From contig CM035231.1 in assembly GCA_020226215.1 (NCBI GenBank), forward strand, positions 50,062,876 through 50,126,875: a DNA stretch of 64,000 nt, written 5' to 3'. Under the pieces are notes generated by a model that was given only the letters and a program-made list of their open reading frames with translations, ran no database searches and was not told where the DNA came from. Below, one piece after another: positions 49,904 to 60,307 of this stretch. Source of the DNA: Sindora glabra (Eukaryota > Streptophyta > Magnoliopsida > Fabales > Fabaceae). Within the stretch, counting starts at the first letter, position 1. Each line of letters opens with the position of its first letter. The position numbers were made by a program, and so were the translations under genes.

Positions 49904-51198
49904 TAAATTAAGTCTTATCAACAACTAAATTGCTAAATAATAATATATTACGGTTTGATATTCATATAGTAATATGTTACTATCCAAATAGTAACATATT
50001 ACTGTTTTGTATCCAAATAGTAATATCAACTAAAATTTTAAATAAATAGATAAATTAAGTTTCAATAACAACTAGACTGTCAAATAATAACATGTTATTA
50101 TTTAATCTTCTGATAATAACATATTCTTGTTTCATCTTCAAATAATAACATTAATAAAAAAACTCAAAATAAATGAATAAATCAAGTCTAATAAACAACC
50201 AAATTGCTAAATAATAACATATTATTGTTTACTCTCTAGATAGTAACATGTTACTGTTTTGTCTCCAAACAGTACTTAACATCGACTAAAAATCTCAAAT
50301 AAATAAATAAATCAAGTCTAATTAACAATCAAATTGCTAAATAATAGTGTGTTACTATTTTATCTCTAAACAGTAACATCAATTAAAAATCACAAATAAA
50401 TAGATAAATCAAGTCTAATTTACAATCAAATTACCAAATAATAATATGTTCTTGTTTGGAGATCAAATAGTAACATATTACTGTTTGATTTTAAAATAAT
50501 AATACTAACTAAAAATCTAAAATAAATGAATAAATTAAGTTTTATTAACAATCAAATTGCTAAAAAAAAGGACGTTATTATTTCGTATCCAAGCAGTAAT
50601 ATCAACTAAAAATTTAAAATAAATAAATAAATTAAATCTAATTAATAACTAAATTATTAAATAATAGTATGTTATTGTTTGATTTCAAAATAGTAATACT
50701 AACTAAAAACTTAAAGTAAATGGATAAATCAAGTTTAATTAACAGCTAAATTACCAAATAACAGCATATTTCTGTTTAGTTTCTAGACAGTAACATGTTA
50801 TTGTTTAATTTTTAAATAGTAATGCCAATAAAAAATTTAAAATAAATGAATAAATTAAATCTCATTAATAACCAAACTACTAAAAAAAGGATATTATTAT
50901 TTCGTATCTAAACAGTAATATCGACTAAAAACTCAAAATAAATGGATAAATCAAATCTAATTAACAATCAAATTATCAAATAATAACATGTTACTGTTTA
51001 GTCTTTAGATAGTAACATGTTATTATTTAGTTTCAAAATAGTAATACTAATTAAAAACTTAAAATAAATAGATAAATCAAGTCTAATTAACAATCAATTT
51101 GTTAAATAATAGTATATTTCTATTTGGTTTCTAAACAGTAATATGTTACTATTTAGTTTCAAAATAAAAACACCAATCAAAAATTCAAAATAAATGGA
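49904..51198. repeat. Higher-order repeat copy 1 of the array (~1295 bp)
   Basis: Begins at the AAATTAAGTCTTATCAACAAC variant. It contains the single irregular spacer CAGTACTTAACATCGAC near 50272, whose partner CAGTACGTAACATCGAC lies near 51565 in copy 2, about 1293 bp away. These private variants show the unit was duplicated as a block. Confidence 0.8.
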
Positions 51199-52510
51199 TA
51201 AATCAAGTCTTATCAATAACCAAATTGTTAAATAATAACATATTACGGTTTGATATCCATACAGTAATATGTTATTGTCCAAATAGTAATATATTACTGT
51301 TTCATTTCCAAATAGTAACATCAACTAAAATCCTAAATAAATAGATAAATTAATTTTCAATAACAACTAAACTGTTAAATAACAGCATGTTATTATTTAA
51401 TCTCTTAACAATAACATATTATTGTTTCATCTTCAAATAATAACATTAACTAAAAATTTAAAATAAATAAATAAATTAAGTCTAATAAACAATCAAATTG
51501 CTAAATAATAACATATTATTGTTTAGTCTCCAGATAGTAACATGTTACTGTTTCGTCTCTAAACAGTACGTAACATCGACTAAAAATCTCAAATAAATAT
51601 ATAAATTAAGTCTAATTAATAACCAAATTGATAAATAATAACATGTTACTATTTTATCTCCAAATAGTAACATCAACTAAAAATTACAAATAAATAAATA
51701 AATTAAGTCCAATTTACAATCAAATTATTAAATAATAACATGTTAATAATAATATATTTTTATTTGGAGATCAAACAGTAACATGTTACTGTTTAATTTT
51801 AAAATAATAACACTAACTAAAAATCTAAAATAAATGGATAAATCAAGTTTTATTAATAATCAAATTGCTAAAAAAGATGATGTTACTATTTCATATCCAA
51901 ACAGTAATATCGATTAAAAATTTAAAATAAATAAATAAATAAATTAAGTCTAATTAATAATTAAATTATCAAATAATAGTGTGTTACTGTTTGATTTCAA
52001 AATAGTAATACTAACTAAAAATTTAAAGTAAACGGATAAATTAAGTTTAATTAATAGCTAAGTTACTAAATAACAGCATATTTCCATTTAGTTTTCAGAC
52101 AGTAATATATTATTGTTTAATTTCTAAATAGTAATACCAATAAAAAATTTAAAATAAATGAATAAATTAAGTCTCGTTAATAACTAAACTACTAAAAAAA
52201 GGATGTTATTGTTTCATACCCAAACAGTAACATCGACTAAAAACTCAAAATAAATAGATAAATTAAATCTAATTAACAATCAAATTATCAAATAACAACA
52301 TGTTACTGTTTAGTCTTTAGATAGTAACATGTTATTATTTAGTTTCAAAATAGAAACACCAATCAAAAATTTAAAATAAATGGATAAATCAAGTCTCATT
52401 AATAACTAAACTGCTAAAAAAATAATGTTATTATTTTATTTACAAATAGTGACATCGAATAAAAATTACAAATAAATGGATAAATTAAATCTAATTAATA
52501 ATCAAATTAG
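51199..52510. repeat. Higher-order repeat copy 2 of the array (~1310 bp)
   Basis: Begins at the AAATCAAGTCTTATCAATAACC variant and follows copy 1 monomer by monomer. A ~13-bp insertion near 51740 (TGTTAATAATAATA) accounts for the shift from a 1295- to a ~1308-bp period. The register is lost after about 52480. Confidence 0.75.
51773..51794. repeat. Perfect 22-bp palindrome in the array
   Basis: The core AACAGTAACATGTTACTGTT equals its own reverse complement, and one more base pair on each side (A...T) keeps the symmetry. It is the best-preserved example of the motif found in most monomers. Confidence 0.95.
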
Positions 52511-53926
52511 TAAATAACAATATATTACTATTTAATCTTCAGACAATAATATGTTACTGTTTAATTTTAAAATAGTAACATAAATTAAAAATTTTAAATA
52601 AATAGATAAATCAAGTCTTATTAACAACTAAATTGTTAATGAAGAGGATGTTACTATTTTAAATATAAACAGTAACATTAATAAAAAATATAAAATAAAT
52701 GAATAAATTAAGTCTAATTAATAATCAAATTATCAAATAATAGTATGTTACTGTTTAGTTTCTATACAGTAACATATTATTATTTAATTTCAAAATAATA
52801 ATACTAATAAAAAATTTAAAATAAATAGATAAATTAAGTCTCATTAACAACCATATTGCTAAAAAAATGATGTTACTATTTCATCTCCAAATAGTAACAT
52901 CAACAATAATATCGACTAAAAATCATAAATAAATAAATAAATTAAGTTTAATTAATAATCAAATTGTGAAATAGTAACATCAACAGTAATATCGACTAAA
53001 AATCATAAATCAATGAATAAATTAAGTCTAATTAATAATCAAATTGTGAAATAATAGTATGTTACTGTTTAGTCTCCACACAATATCATATTACTATTTG
53101 GTTTTAAAATAGTAATACCAATCAAAAATTCAAAATAAATAAGTAAATCAAGTCTCATCAATAACCAAATTGCTAAAAAAGAAAATATTACTATTTCATC
53201 TTCAAACAATAATATTGACTAAAAATCAAAAATAGATGAATAAATCAAATCTAATTAATAATCAAATTGTCAAATAATATGTTATTGTTTGATCTCTAGA
53301 TAGTAATATGTTATTTTTTAATTTCAAAATAATAATACTAATTAAAAACTTAAAAAATGGATAAATCAAGTTTCATTAACAACTAAACTATCAAAACAGA
53401 GGGTGTTTTATTTTGTATCCAAATAGTAACATCGATAAAAAATTTAAAATAAATAGATAAATTAAGTCTAATTAACAACTAAATTATCAAATAACAGTAT
53501 ATTACTATTTATTCTCTAAATAACAACATGTAATTGTTAGGTTTTAAAATAGTAACACCAATAAAAAACTTAAAATAAATAGATAAATAAAAATCTTATT
53601 AATAATTAAATTATTAAAAAAGAGGATGTTACTATTTCATTTTTGAACAATAATACCTATAAAAAATTAAAATAAATAGGTAAATTAAGTCTAATTAATA
53701 ATCAAATTACTAAATAATAACATATTACTGTCTGGAGACTAAATAGTAATATATTACTATTCAAACAGTAACATCAACTAAAAATTTAAAATAAATGAAT
53801 AAATTAACTTTTATTAATAATCAAACTGTTAAAAAGAAACATATTACTATTTAGTCTTTAGACAATAATTCATCTAGGATTATTATTTTTAAGAAAAAAT
53901 GTAAAAGAAGTAAATTATTTTACAAT

Positions 53927-54697
53927 TCTATATAAGGTTCTATACCTTTAAGTTCTTATTTATTTTTATTTTTATCTTAACTAAAAATTTATTTTAATCC
54001 CTAAAAAATTAATTTTTTATTAATTTTATTTATATTTAAAATTTTATATTAATTTAATTTTTATAAAGTTAAAACTTCTCCAATTTTAATTCTTATAAGT
54101 TTTTAGTTTTTTATTTTTTTATTTGTATAAAATTAAAAATTCTCTAATTTTAATATGTGATAAAAGAAATTTCTATTTTGATACTTTTGATTTTCTTGAA
54201 ACGTATTGTAAGTGTGTCATTTTGTCTTCTGAATATCGTGATAAATTTTCGTATGTGGGTACACTTAAATTAAAGAAAGTGGACTTAAGGTACCTCATTG
54301 TAATAAATTGAAACAAACAATACCGGCCTAATTTTTTTTCAATTATAAATATAATTATTAGTCCAAAAAATTAATTTATAATATATTAGCCCAAAATTCA
54401 TTTTATTTTTATCCATTTGGTTCCTCAATTAATTCATTATAGCATAAATATCATTGTTATATATTACTTTTCTACATTGGTTGGAAGAAGCTCTTTTAAA
54501 TCAAATTTTTCTTAACTTCAAGTATGGTTTATAGTAAACTCTAAAATAAGTTATGTGAGTTTCTAATTATTTAGTTTTATAATTTTCCTTTCTTATGCTT
54601 CTTTTTATGTCAAAGATTTTTATTTAATTATGGATTCAAATTGAGAATAACTTATATTTGATAACAAAGTCAATTGATTCTGCATACTTTAATTTTA

Positions 54698-54759
<62 letters not shown>

Positions 54760-54939
54760 GTATTTTACAAATTCAAGTGTATGATTGTAAATTAAATATG
54801 ATAAATTAAATTCTAATATTTTTTATAATTTTTTATTTTATAATATAAAATTTATTTACCTTTCTTAATATGACTGATTTTTCTATAAAAACAAAAATAA
54901 TAATTTGTGACCCGTGTATAGCACGAGTTTTAAATCTAG
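53927..54939 (+). mobile_element. Helitron-like non-autonomous element (tentative)
   Basis: The left end TCTATATAAGGTTCTATACC and the right end, a small hairpin CGTGTATAGCACG followed after ~11 bases by CTAG, match the TC...hairpin-CTRR layout of plant Helitrons. CCCGTG...GCACGAG is a wording often found at such 3' ends. There is no terminal inverted repeat and no target duplication, as expected for the class, so nothing independent confirms the ends. The interior holds a long (AT)n tract and no coding sequence. Confidence 0.35.
54703..54755. repeat. (AT)n microsatellite
   Basis: About 53 bp of AT dinucleotides, bounded by TTTTAATA and ATTTGTATT. Confidence 0.95.
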
Positions 54940-55663
54940 CATTTATCATATGAACAATAGAATATGTTGCTGACAAAAAATAATAATATTATTATATGTT
55001 TTGTAAGGTTATTTGGTCAAGATTTTGAATAATATATGTTTGGCTTAAAATTTTAACATATTTGTTGGGATAATTATATTATAATTCACATTATCTTTTA
55101 AATATTTAAATTAAGTTTTACCCTTAGGATAAATAATTATTAAACACACATAATTATATATGCAGTAAGAGGGCTGGTCAAGAATATATAACCCAAAATC
55201 ATGTTGGAAACTGTAGGATATCAATCAAACTAAATATTTATTTCTTTCCCTACAAGTATGATTAACAATTACCTTCCATCTCTATTGAATTAAAGATTGA
55301 CATGTATCGGTAACGAATTATGTTCCCCAGGAGAGAGGTTCTTATTAAAGAACAGATCAGCCAAATGTCTCAAGTCTGTCTCTAATATAATCTACTTATA
55401 TATAACTGACGTTTTATGTCAGAAATAAACCACAAAAGGCTCTCCATAACTCAGCTGACAAGAAGGAGCAAATACCCAAATTATAACAGAAACTAGTTAT
55501 CCATCGTCCATCATTGTTCCAAATAACCCCACCTCATCGTGCTAATCCCATATTAACCTAAGAATTCTCTACCTGTTTCGTAGAAGGCAAACTTCGTACG
55601 TATCTCTCGCGGTCTTCAAAATATAGCCTAGAACATCGTGAGGTTTAGTTTGTTCCGTGTTAT
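54940..55663. other. Intergenic DNA, mixed composition
   Basis: Less AT-rich from about 55170 to 55660. No exon, tRNA or transposon domain recognised. It may belong to the same old insertion as the LINE fragment further right. Confidence 0.4.
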
Positions 55664-55673
55664 ATTGAAGCCA

Positions 55674-55849
55674 GGGATTTAAATTACGATTGTAATCGTG
55701 GTCACAGTCGCGGTCGCGGTCGCATCGCGATGTGGATGAATACAAAAAAATACGATCATAATTGTTTAAAATTACAAAAAATTACGGATGTGATCTGCTT
55801 TGAAAACGTAATATTGCGGACAATATTACGATCGTTTTTTAAATTATAA
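55674..55849. mobile_element. 176-bp MITE with 10-bp flanking duplication
   Basis: The direct repeat ATTGAAGCCA occurs at 55664-55673 and 55850-55859. Between them the ends are imperfect inverted repeats: left ATTTAAATTACGATTGTAAT, right (reverse complement) ATTTAAAAAACGATCGTAAT. The duplication of 8-10 bp fits hAT or Mutator MITEs; the left edge also reads CAGGGATTT, which favours hAT with an 8-bp duplication. The interior has a CG-rich hexamer run (GTCGCGGTCGCGGTCGC) that is unique in this AT-rich window. Confidence 0.7.
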
Positions 55850-55879
55850 ATTGAAGCCAATCCCACGTGTCGAAGCCTC

Positions 55880-56936
55880 AGAATAACACCACTTTGTTGC
55901 TTTTAATCAAACGCAAACAGAGTTGCCCAACCTGCTGACAATCGCGAAAGGTGTGAAGCAAGTCTTTGGACGCCTTGCCGCCTCCTTGCACGACGGAGCT
56001 GATTTGTAGCCTATCCATTATGACAGCACACCCAGATGAAAAACTTGGCACGCCGGTGGACTTTCAACGCCCACATTTTCTTCCATATTAAACCAGGATC
56101 TTGAAACGAGTTGTTGCATTAACAAAAAAAAACCTGTTCATTCCAAATACGAAGAATTTGAGTAAGGTAATTTTCTTTATTTTAAAAAGAAATTTACTTT
56201 TATCTACGGGTTAAGCCTTTAGGATCCGTTTGATATACAGCTTTTATAAAATTAATTTTATTTCATTTTAATAGAAATAGTTTTAGTTTAATTATAAATG
56301 CATTGTATTGTTTGAAAATTTTGTTAAAAATAACGATTTAAATTTATTTATAAATGAATTATTTTGTTTGAAATATGTTAAAAAATGTAGGAAATTCAAT
56401 TAAAAAAATTAGATTTTGATGGTATTATGATAAACGTAATATTATAAAAGAGTAAATTTTTTATGTAATATGTAATTTAAGCCAAATAAAATGGATTTTA
56501 ATGAAATCTTTGCTAAATTAAATGAACTTTATAATGAAATAACTATAATTAAAATAAGAATTATAAATAAAATGATATTTCTTTTACTTAAAATAAAATA
56601 TCAATTTAAAAAGAAGTTTATTTGCAAAAGAAATGAAATATTATTTTTTATTATAACAAATAAGGGGTTATATATCATTTTTTTTTAATTTATAAATACA
56701 AATAATATATTATTTCTTTATTAATAAATATGTAAATGATATTTTCTTAAAAAAATATTTTTTGATTAAATAATAGTAAATCGGAGAAAATTCCATTGGT
56801 GCTATGCCGCCACATTATGGCATCCAGCTCCCGTCCAAGAGAAAGAGACGGAGGAGGAATAGCTGTAATTCTGAACACCATATTCCTCAGCAAGAAATCC
56901 TCAAATTTCGGCATTAAACTTCCAGTGCTGAAAATT
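55880..56936 (-). pseudogene. LINE reverse-transcriptase C-terminal remnant (zf-RVT), split
   Basis: On the minus strand 56936-56795 reads ITAIPPPSLSLGRELDAIMW and then RHSTNGIFS, the stretch that precedes the zinc-binding region in plant LINE ORF2 proteins. About 600 bp of AT-rich DNA (56170-56785) intervenes, and then 56110-55915 reads LIWKKMWALKVHRRAKFF and, after frame breaks, LLHTFRDCQQV, corresponding to the zf-RVT domain with its His and Cys residues. The two parts are in the right order and orientation, so one LINE fragment was interrupted. The catalytic reverse-transcriptase domain itself is not in the window. Confidence 0.75.
56170..56785. mobile_element. AT-rich insertion splitting the LINE remnant
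   Basis: Very AT-rich DNA interrupting otherwise contiguous LINE similarity. The left side has GGATCCGTTTGATATACAGC (56222-56241), a wording typical of MITE termini. A matching right terminus was not fixed, so its nature is inferred. An open frame at 56491-56688 is low-complexity and not believed to be a gene. Confidence 0.4.
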
Positions 56937-56939
56937 TAA

Positions 56940-57874
56940 ACACTATCAAACATACTCTATTTTGAAATAGTAGCAGTAAATATAATATAATAAAAAAATA
57001 ATATTGATAAAAATAATATAATATAAAATAACAATTTAATGAATAAATAAGTGGATTGAGTAAATTATAAATTTAAGAATTTTAAATAATTTATGATTCA
57101 TTTAAAATTTTATATTAATTTATAAATAAATAAGTAAATAATTCATCTCCTTTTTACTCGAATTATACCTATTTTAATAAGTCCCTTCGTCTCCTCTAGT
57201 TATGACTATCAATCGGTAATAATAAGTGATTTTGAATCCCTTCCCTTTAAAAATGTTTCAAATAAATTAACATTTTCATGTTTAGTGTTTGATTAGAAAA
57301 AAATTATCCAACGAAATTTACATTCTCAAAATTACATTTAATTTAGCTCTATCATTCTAAATTATTAAAAACTTTATTCGAAAGAAAACTATTTTACTCA
57401 CTACATCAGTGCTTCATCACCTTAAACCTTTGCTTTTGAATTTCATCTCCATTGATCAGTAAATTTTTTTAATATTGATAATTGCATTAGTTAGTCAACA
57501 TTTTAGCATCAATAATCATCTATTATTATTATTATTAATCAATTAACTTTCGATGTTAGCAAATCAACTTTACTATTATTACTCAATCAACTTTTAGAAT
57601 TATAAACATCCACTACTCAACTTTTATTGGCCCTTTTTTTCTTTTTCTTTTTTTCATGTTTTTACAAATTACACCTAATGAATTCGATTTAATTATATTT
57701 ACATTTGCCTTTTTTATATATATTCACTTTTCTTCTCACTATCTAAAAAAATATTTGTATATTTTTTCAAAATAGTAATGGTGTATGAACAATTAAATTA
57801 AATCTCATGTCATATAAGTGTAATTTATCCTCTTTTTCAAGATTAGGTAGGATTTTAGTGAAGATGGGAAATTT
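56940..57874. other. AT-rich intergenic DNA, nothing recognised
   Basis: No gene, RNA or repeat border found. Short ATT-type stretches near 57520. Confidence 0.5.
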
Positions 57875-58995
57875 GGAATCTATTTAGCGCAAATAATTGA
57901 TAGTTAATAAATTAATTGATAAGTTAAATTGTAGCGGATAGCTAATTTCATAAGAAGTATTTTATAAAATTAATTAAAAATATAAAATAACATAAAAAGA
58001 TATATTAATATAAATAAATATATAAATTAAATTAATTTATATTTATTTTAAAATTAAATTATATTAATATAATCAATACGTTTAGAATAAAAATACAATA
58101 ATATAAAATTTAATTAACGATATCTTATGACCTTACATTTTGATTTACTTACATCATTTAGTTATCATTTATAACAAAAATATAATTATTTAAAATATAA
58201 TTAATTATATTTTATAATATTATATATTTGTTTACATATGTATTTTAATATATTTATAGTTTAAAATAAAGATAATGTTATATATTTATTTACTTACTTC
58301 TTTTTATTTATCCGGGGTCTAGAGCAAGAATATAATTACCTAAAACTTAATTAATTATAATTTATAATATTATATATTTATTTAATTGTAACTTATATGT
58401 AATTACTTACTTATTTACACATTTATTTTTTATTTAAGTTTACATGATTAAGAGCAAAGGTTGTTAATTAATTAAAGGAAGAAGAATAAATTTTAAAAAA
58501 GAGTAAATTTCCTTTTCTGTTCATGTGAAATTCAAGTTTTCTCAATTTTATCCTTATGAAATATTTTGTATCAATTTTATCTTTATAAAATAATAATTTA
58601 TCCAATTTTATCCCTAAAGGAATGGAATTGAACTAACTAATCTTTGTACGAATATTAATAAAAAGACAAAATTGAACAAATTTATATATTATAGGAACAA
58701 AATTGATATAAAATATTTTATAGAGGTGAAACTAAGAAAAATTAAACTTCATAGAGATGAAAAATAGGATGTACTCTTGAAGAAAATTAACAAGTTATAA
58801 GCTATCAATTTTAAGTTACTTAAAATAACATATTAAATTAGAATTTATTTTTTTGATAAAATAATTTAGAAAATATTTTTAAAATCTAACTTATAACTTA
58901 TTGACTGAGTTAATAAATTATAAATTAACTTATTTATTATTTTGATAAAAAAATTTAGGAAGAAGCAAATTAATTGAAATATAATTCTAAAATTT
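57875..58995. mobile_element. MITE-like element of the TTTAGCG family, interrupted
   Basis: The left part ATCTATTTAGCGCAAATAATTG and the following AT-rich words (AATTGATAGTTAATAAATTAA, AAATATAAAATAACAT) match the element at 61728 (TTTATTTAGCGTAACTAATTG, GAATATAAAATAACAT). The right part (58795-58990) has the TTATAAGCTATC / TAACTTATAACTTATT words seen near 62200-62340. A separate inverted-repeat element (58501-58776) sits inside. Ends approximate. Confidence 0.45.
58501..58776. mobile_element. Foldback MITE with ~110-bp arms
   Basis: The left arm begins GAGTAAATTTCCTTTTCTG and continues through TATGAAATATTTTGTATCAA and CCAATTTTATCC. The reverse complement of the right arm begins GAGTACATCCTATTTTTC and continues through TATAAAATATTTTATATCAA and TCAATTTTGTC. 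Nearly the whole 276 bp is thus two inverted arms. The flanks TTTAAAAAA and TTGAAGAAA (9 bp, 7 matching) could be a decayed Mutator-type duplication. Confidence 0.65.
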
Positions 58996-59379
58996 GAGTT
59001 TTTAATTAAATCAATATACAAAAAGTTGCAACTTCATCATTTAAAGTTGCATAAAAAATTTTAAAACTTTTTCATTTTATATAAAGGTTATATCAAGCAT
59101 AACCCTATTAGCAATTATGTTTTATTAAAATTTTGGGCATGTTAAACTTATCTCCTTTAAAATTTAACTTAAATATACTAGCATATGTTATTTGTAAAAG
59201 TAAATGGAAAAATTTATCTTTGGCAGATTATATTGATATCAAATTAGTCACTATTTTTATATGATATCAATTTAATCTACTTATATTTAAGTTGACATCA
59301 AATTGGCAGTGGTGAAAGATTATGTTGATCTTAATTTAGTCCTAACTTTTGTTTGGATGTTAATTTAGATATGGAAAAA

Positions 59380-59540
59380 AAATCCACTTAAAGTAAAATC
59401 CCTAATCCATTATCATTTTGAAATGAAATCCCAAATAAAAACTCCCACCTAAAATAAAATCCCTAATTTTTATTACTAAATGCAAAAGAAAACCCCATCT
59501 AAAGTAAAATTCATAATTCATTGTTATTTTATATATGATT
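59380..59540. repeat. Short degenerate tandem repeat
   Basis: About three copies of a ~60-bp unit: CACTTAAAGTAAAATCCCTAA, CACCTAAAATAAAATCCCTAA-like and CATCTAAAGTAAAATTCATAA-like starts. The minus-strand open frame over it (59402-59674) is a by-product. Confidence 0.55.
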
Positions 59541-60307
59541 AAATAAGGATAAAGTCTTGTAAAGATGTCAAAAAATTTCAAAGTATATCTATTGCTATTA
59601 ACGATACAAGTACAAGATACAAAATACCATTTCAAATAATGAGATACTTCATAATTTATTATTGTATGAGTCACTTTTAAATGTTATTGCTTCACCTTCA
59701 CTTTTAATTGTGGAAACCTTTTCAAATCTCACTTGAAAGATTTTTATTTTAATTTTTGTTTTTTTTAATTGATGAAATTTTTTGAAACTTTTAATTATTT
59801 AGTTAGTAATTTTTAATATAAACCTTGATTTTATAGTAGGAATTGCAATCCATTTTATAATTTGGTGCTGTTATTTTTTTGGATTAATGCTATTTGCTAC
59901 TATTATCAAGGTTTAAAGTATATTTGCTTAGAATTTAAATTTTCCTAGGTTAATTTATTATACTTATAAGATTTAAAACCTAACCCACTTTCATGAAACA
60001 CTTATTTTGCTTTTTGATGAATTCACTTATTTAGTTTATTGACTGATTTTTCTAAATAAGTATCATTGTTGGATGTTTAAGGTTTGATCTTTTTATTTTA
60101 AATTCAAAACATGATACTTTCCCTTAAAGATTAATTTTTCAACATAATTTAATATTTTATATTTTGCATTGGTTTATAATTAATTTTGGCAGATTTAACT
60201 ACAATTCAAGTTTACTAATGAAAATATGAACAATATAATTAAATTGATGTCAAAATAAAAGTAAAGATTAATGTAATGTTAATATAATCTTTTAGGATTT
60301 AATCTAA

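Larger units (their letters stand above)
49610..53875. repeat. Satellite-like array with palindromic motif and higher-order structure
   Basis: About 4.3 kb of degenerate tandem monomers. Each has a core of the form TAAAAAT(..)AAATAAATAGATAAATTAAG, then TCTAATTAACAATCAAATTG and CTAAATAATA, followed by one to three copies of a segment with AGTAACATGTTACTGTTT and GTCTCCAAATAGTAACATC. Successive AAATTAAGT/AAATCAAGT landmarks are about 93-146 bp apart. The spacing pattern starting near 49904 (146, 129, 133, 93, 125, 100, 94, 125, 98, 126, 126) recurs from about 51199 (146, 128, 130, 97, 138, 100, 95, 127, 100, 126). No open frame of note runs through it. Confidence 0.9.

Noticed and set aside
49610..53875. 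CRISPR array
   Set aside because: Repeats are adjacent, degenerate and of variable length without unique spacers, and the genome is a plant nucleus; it is a satellite-like tandem array.
56491..56688. 65-codon plus-strand frame
   Set aside because: Low-complexity translation inside an AT-rich insertion that splits a LINE remnant.
59402..59674. 90-codon minus-strand frame
   Set aside because: Overlaps a short tandem repeat and shows no domain; chance open frame.
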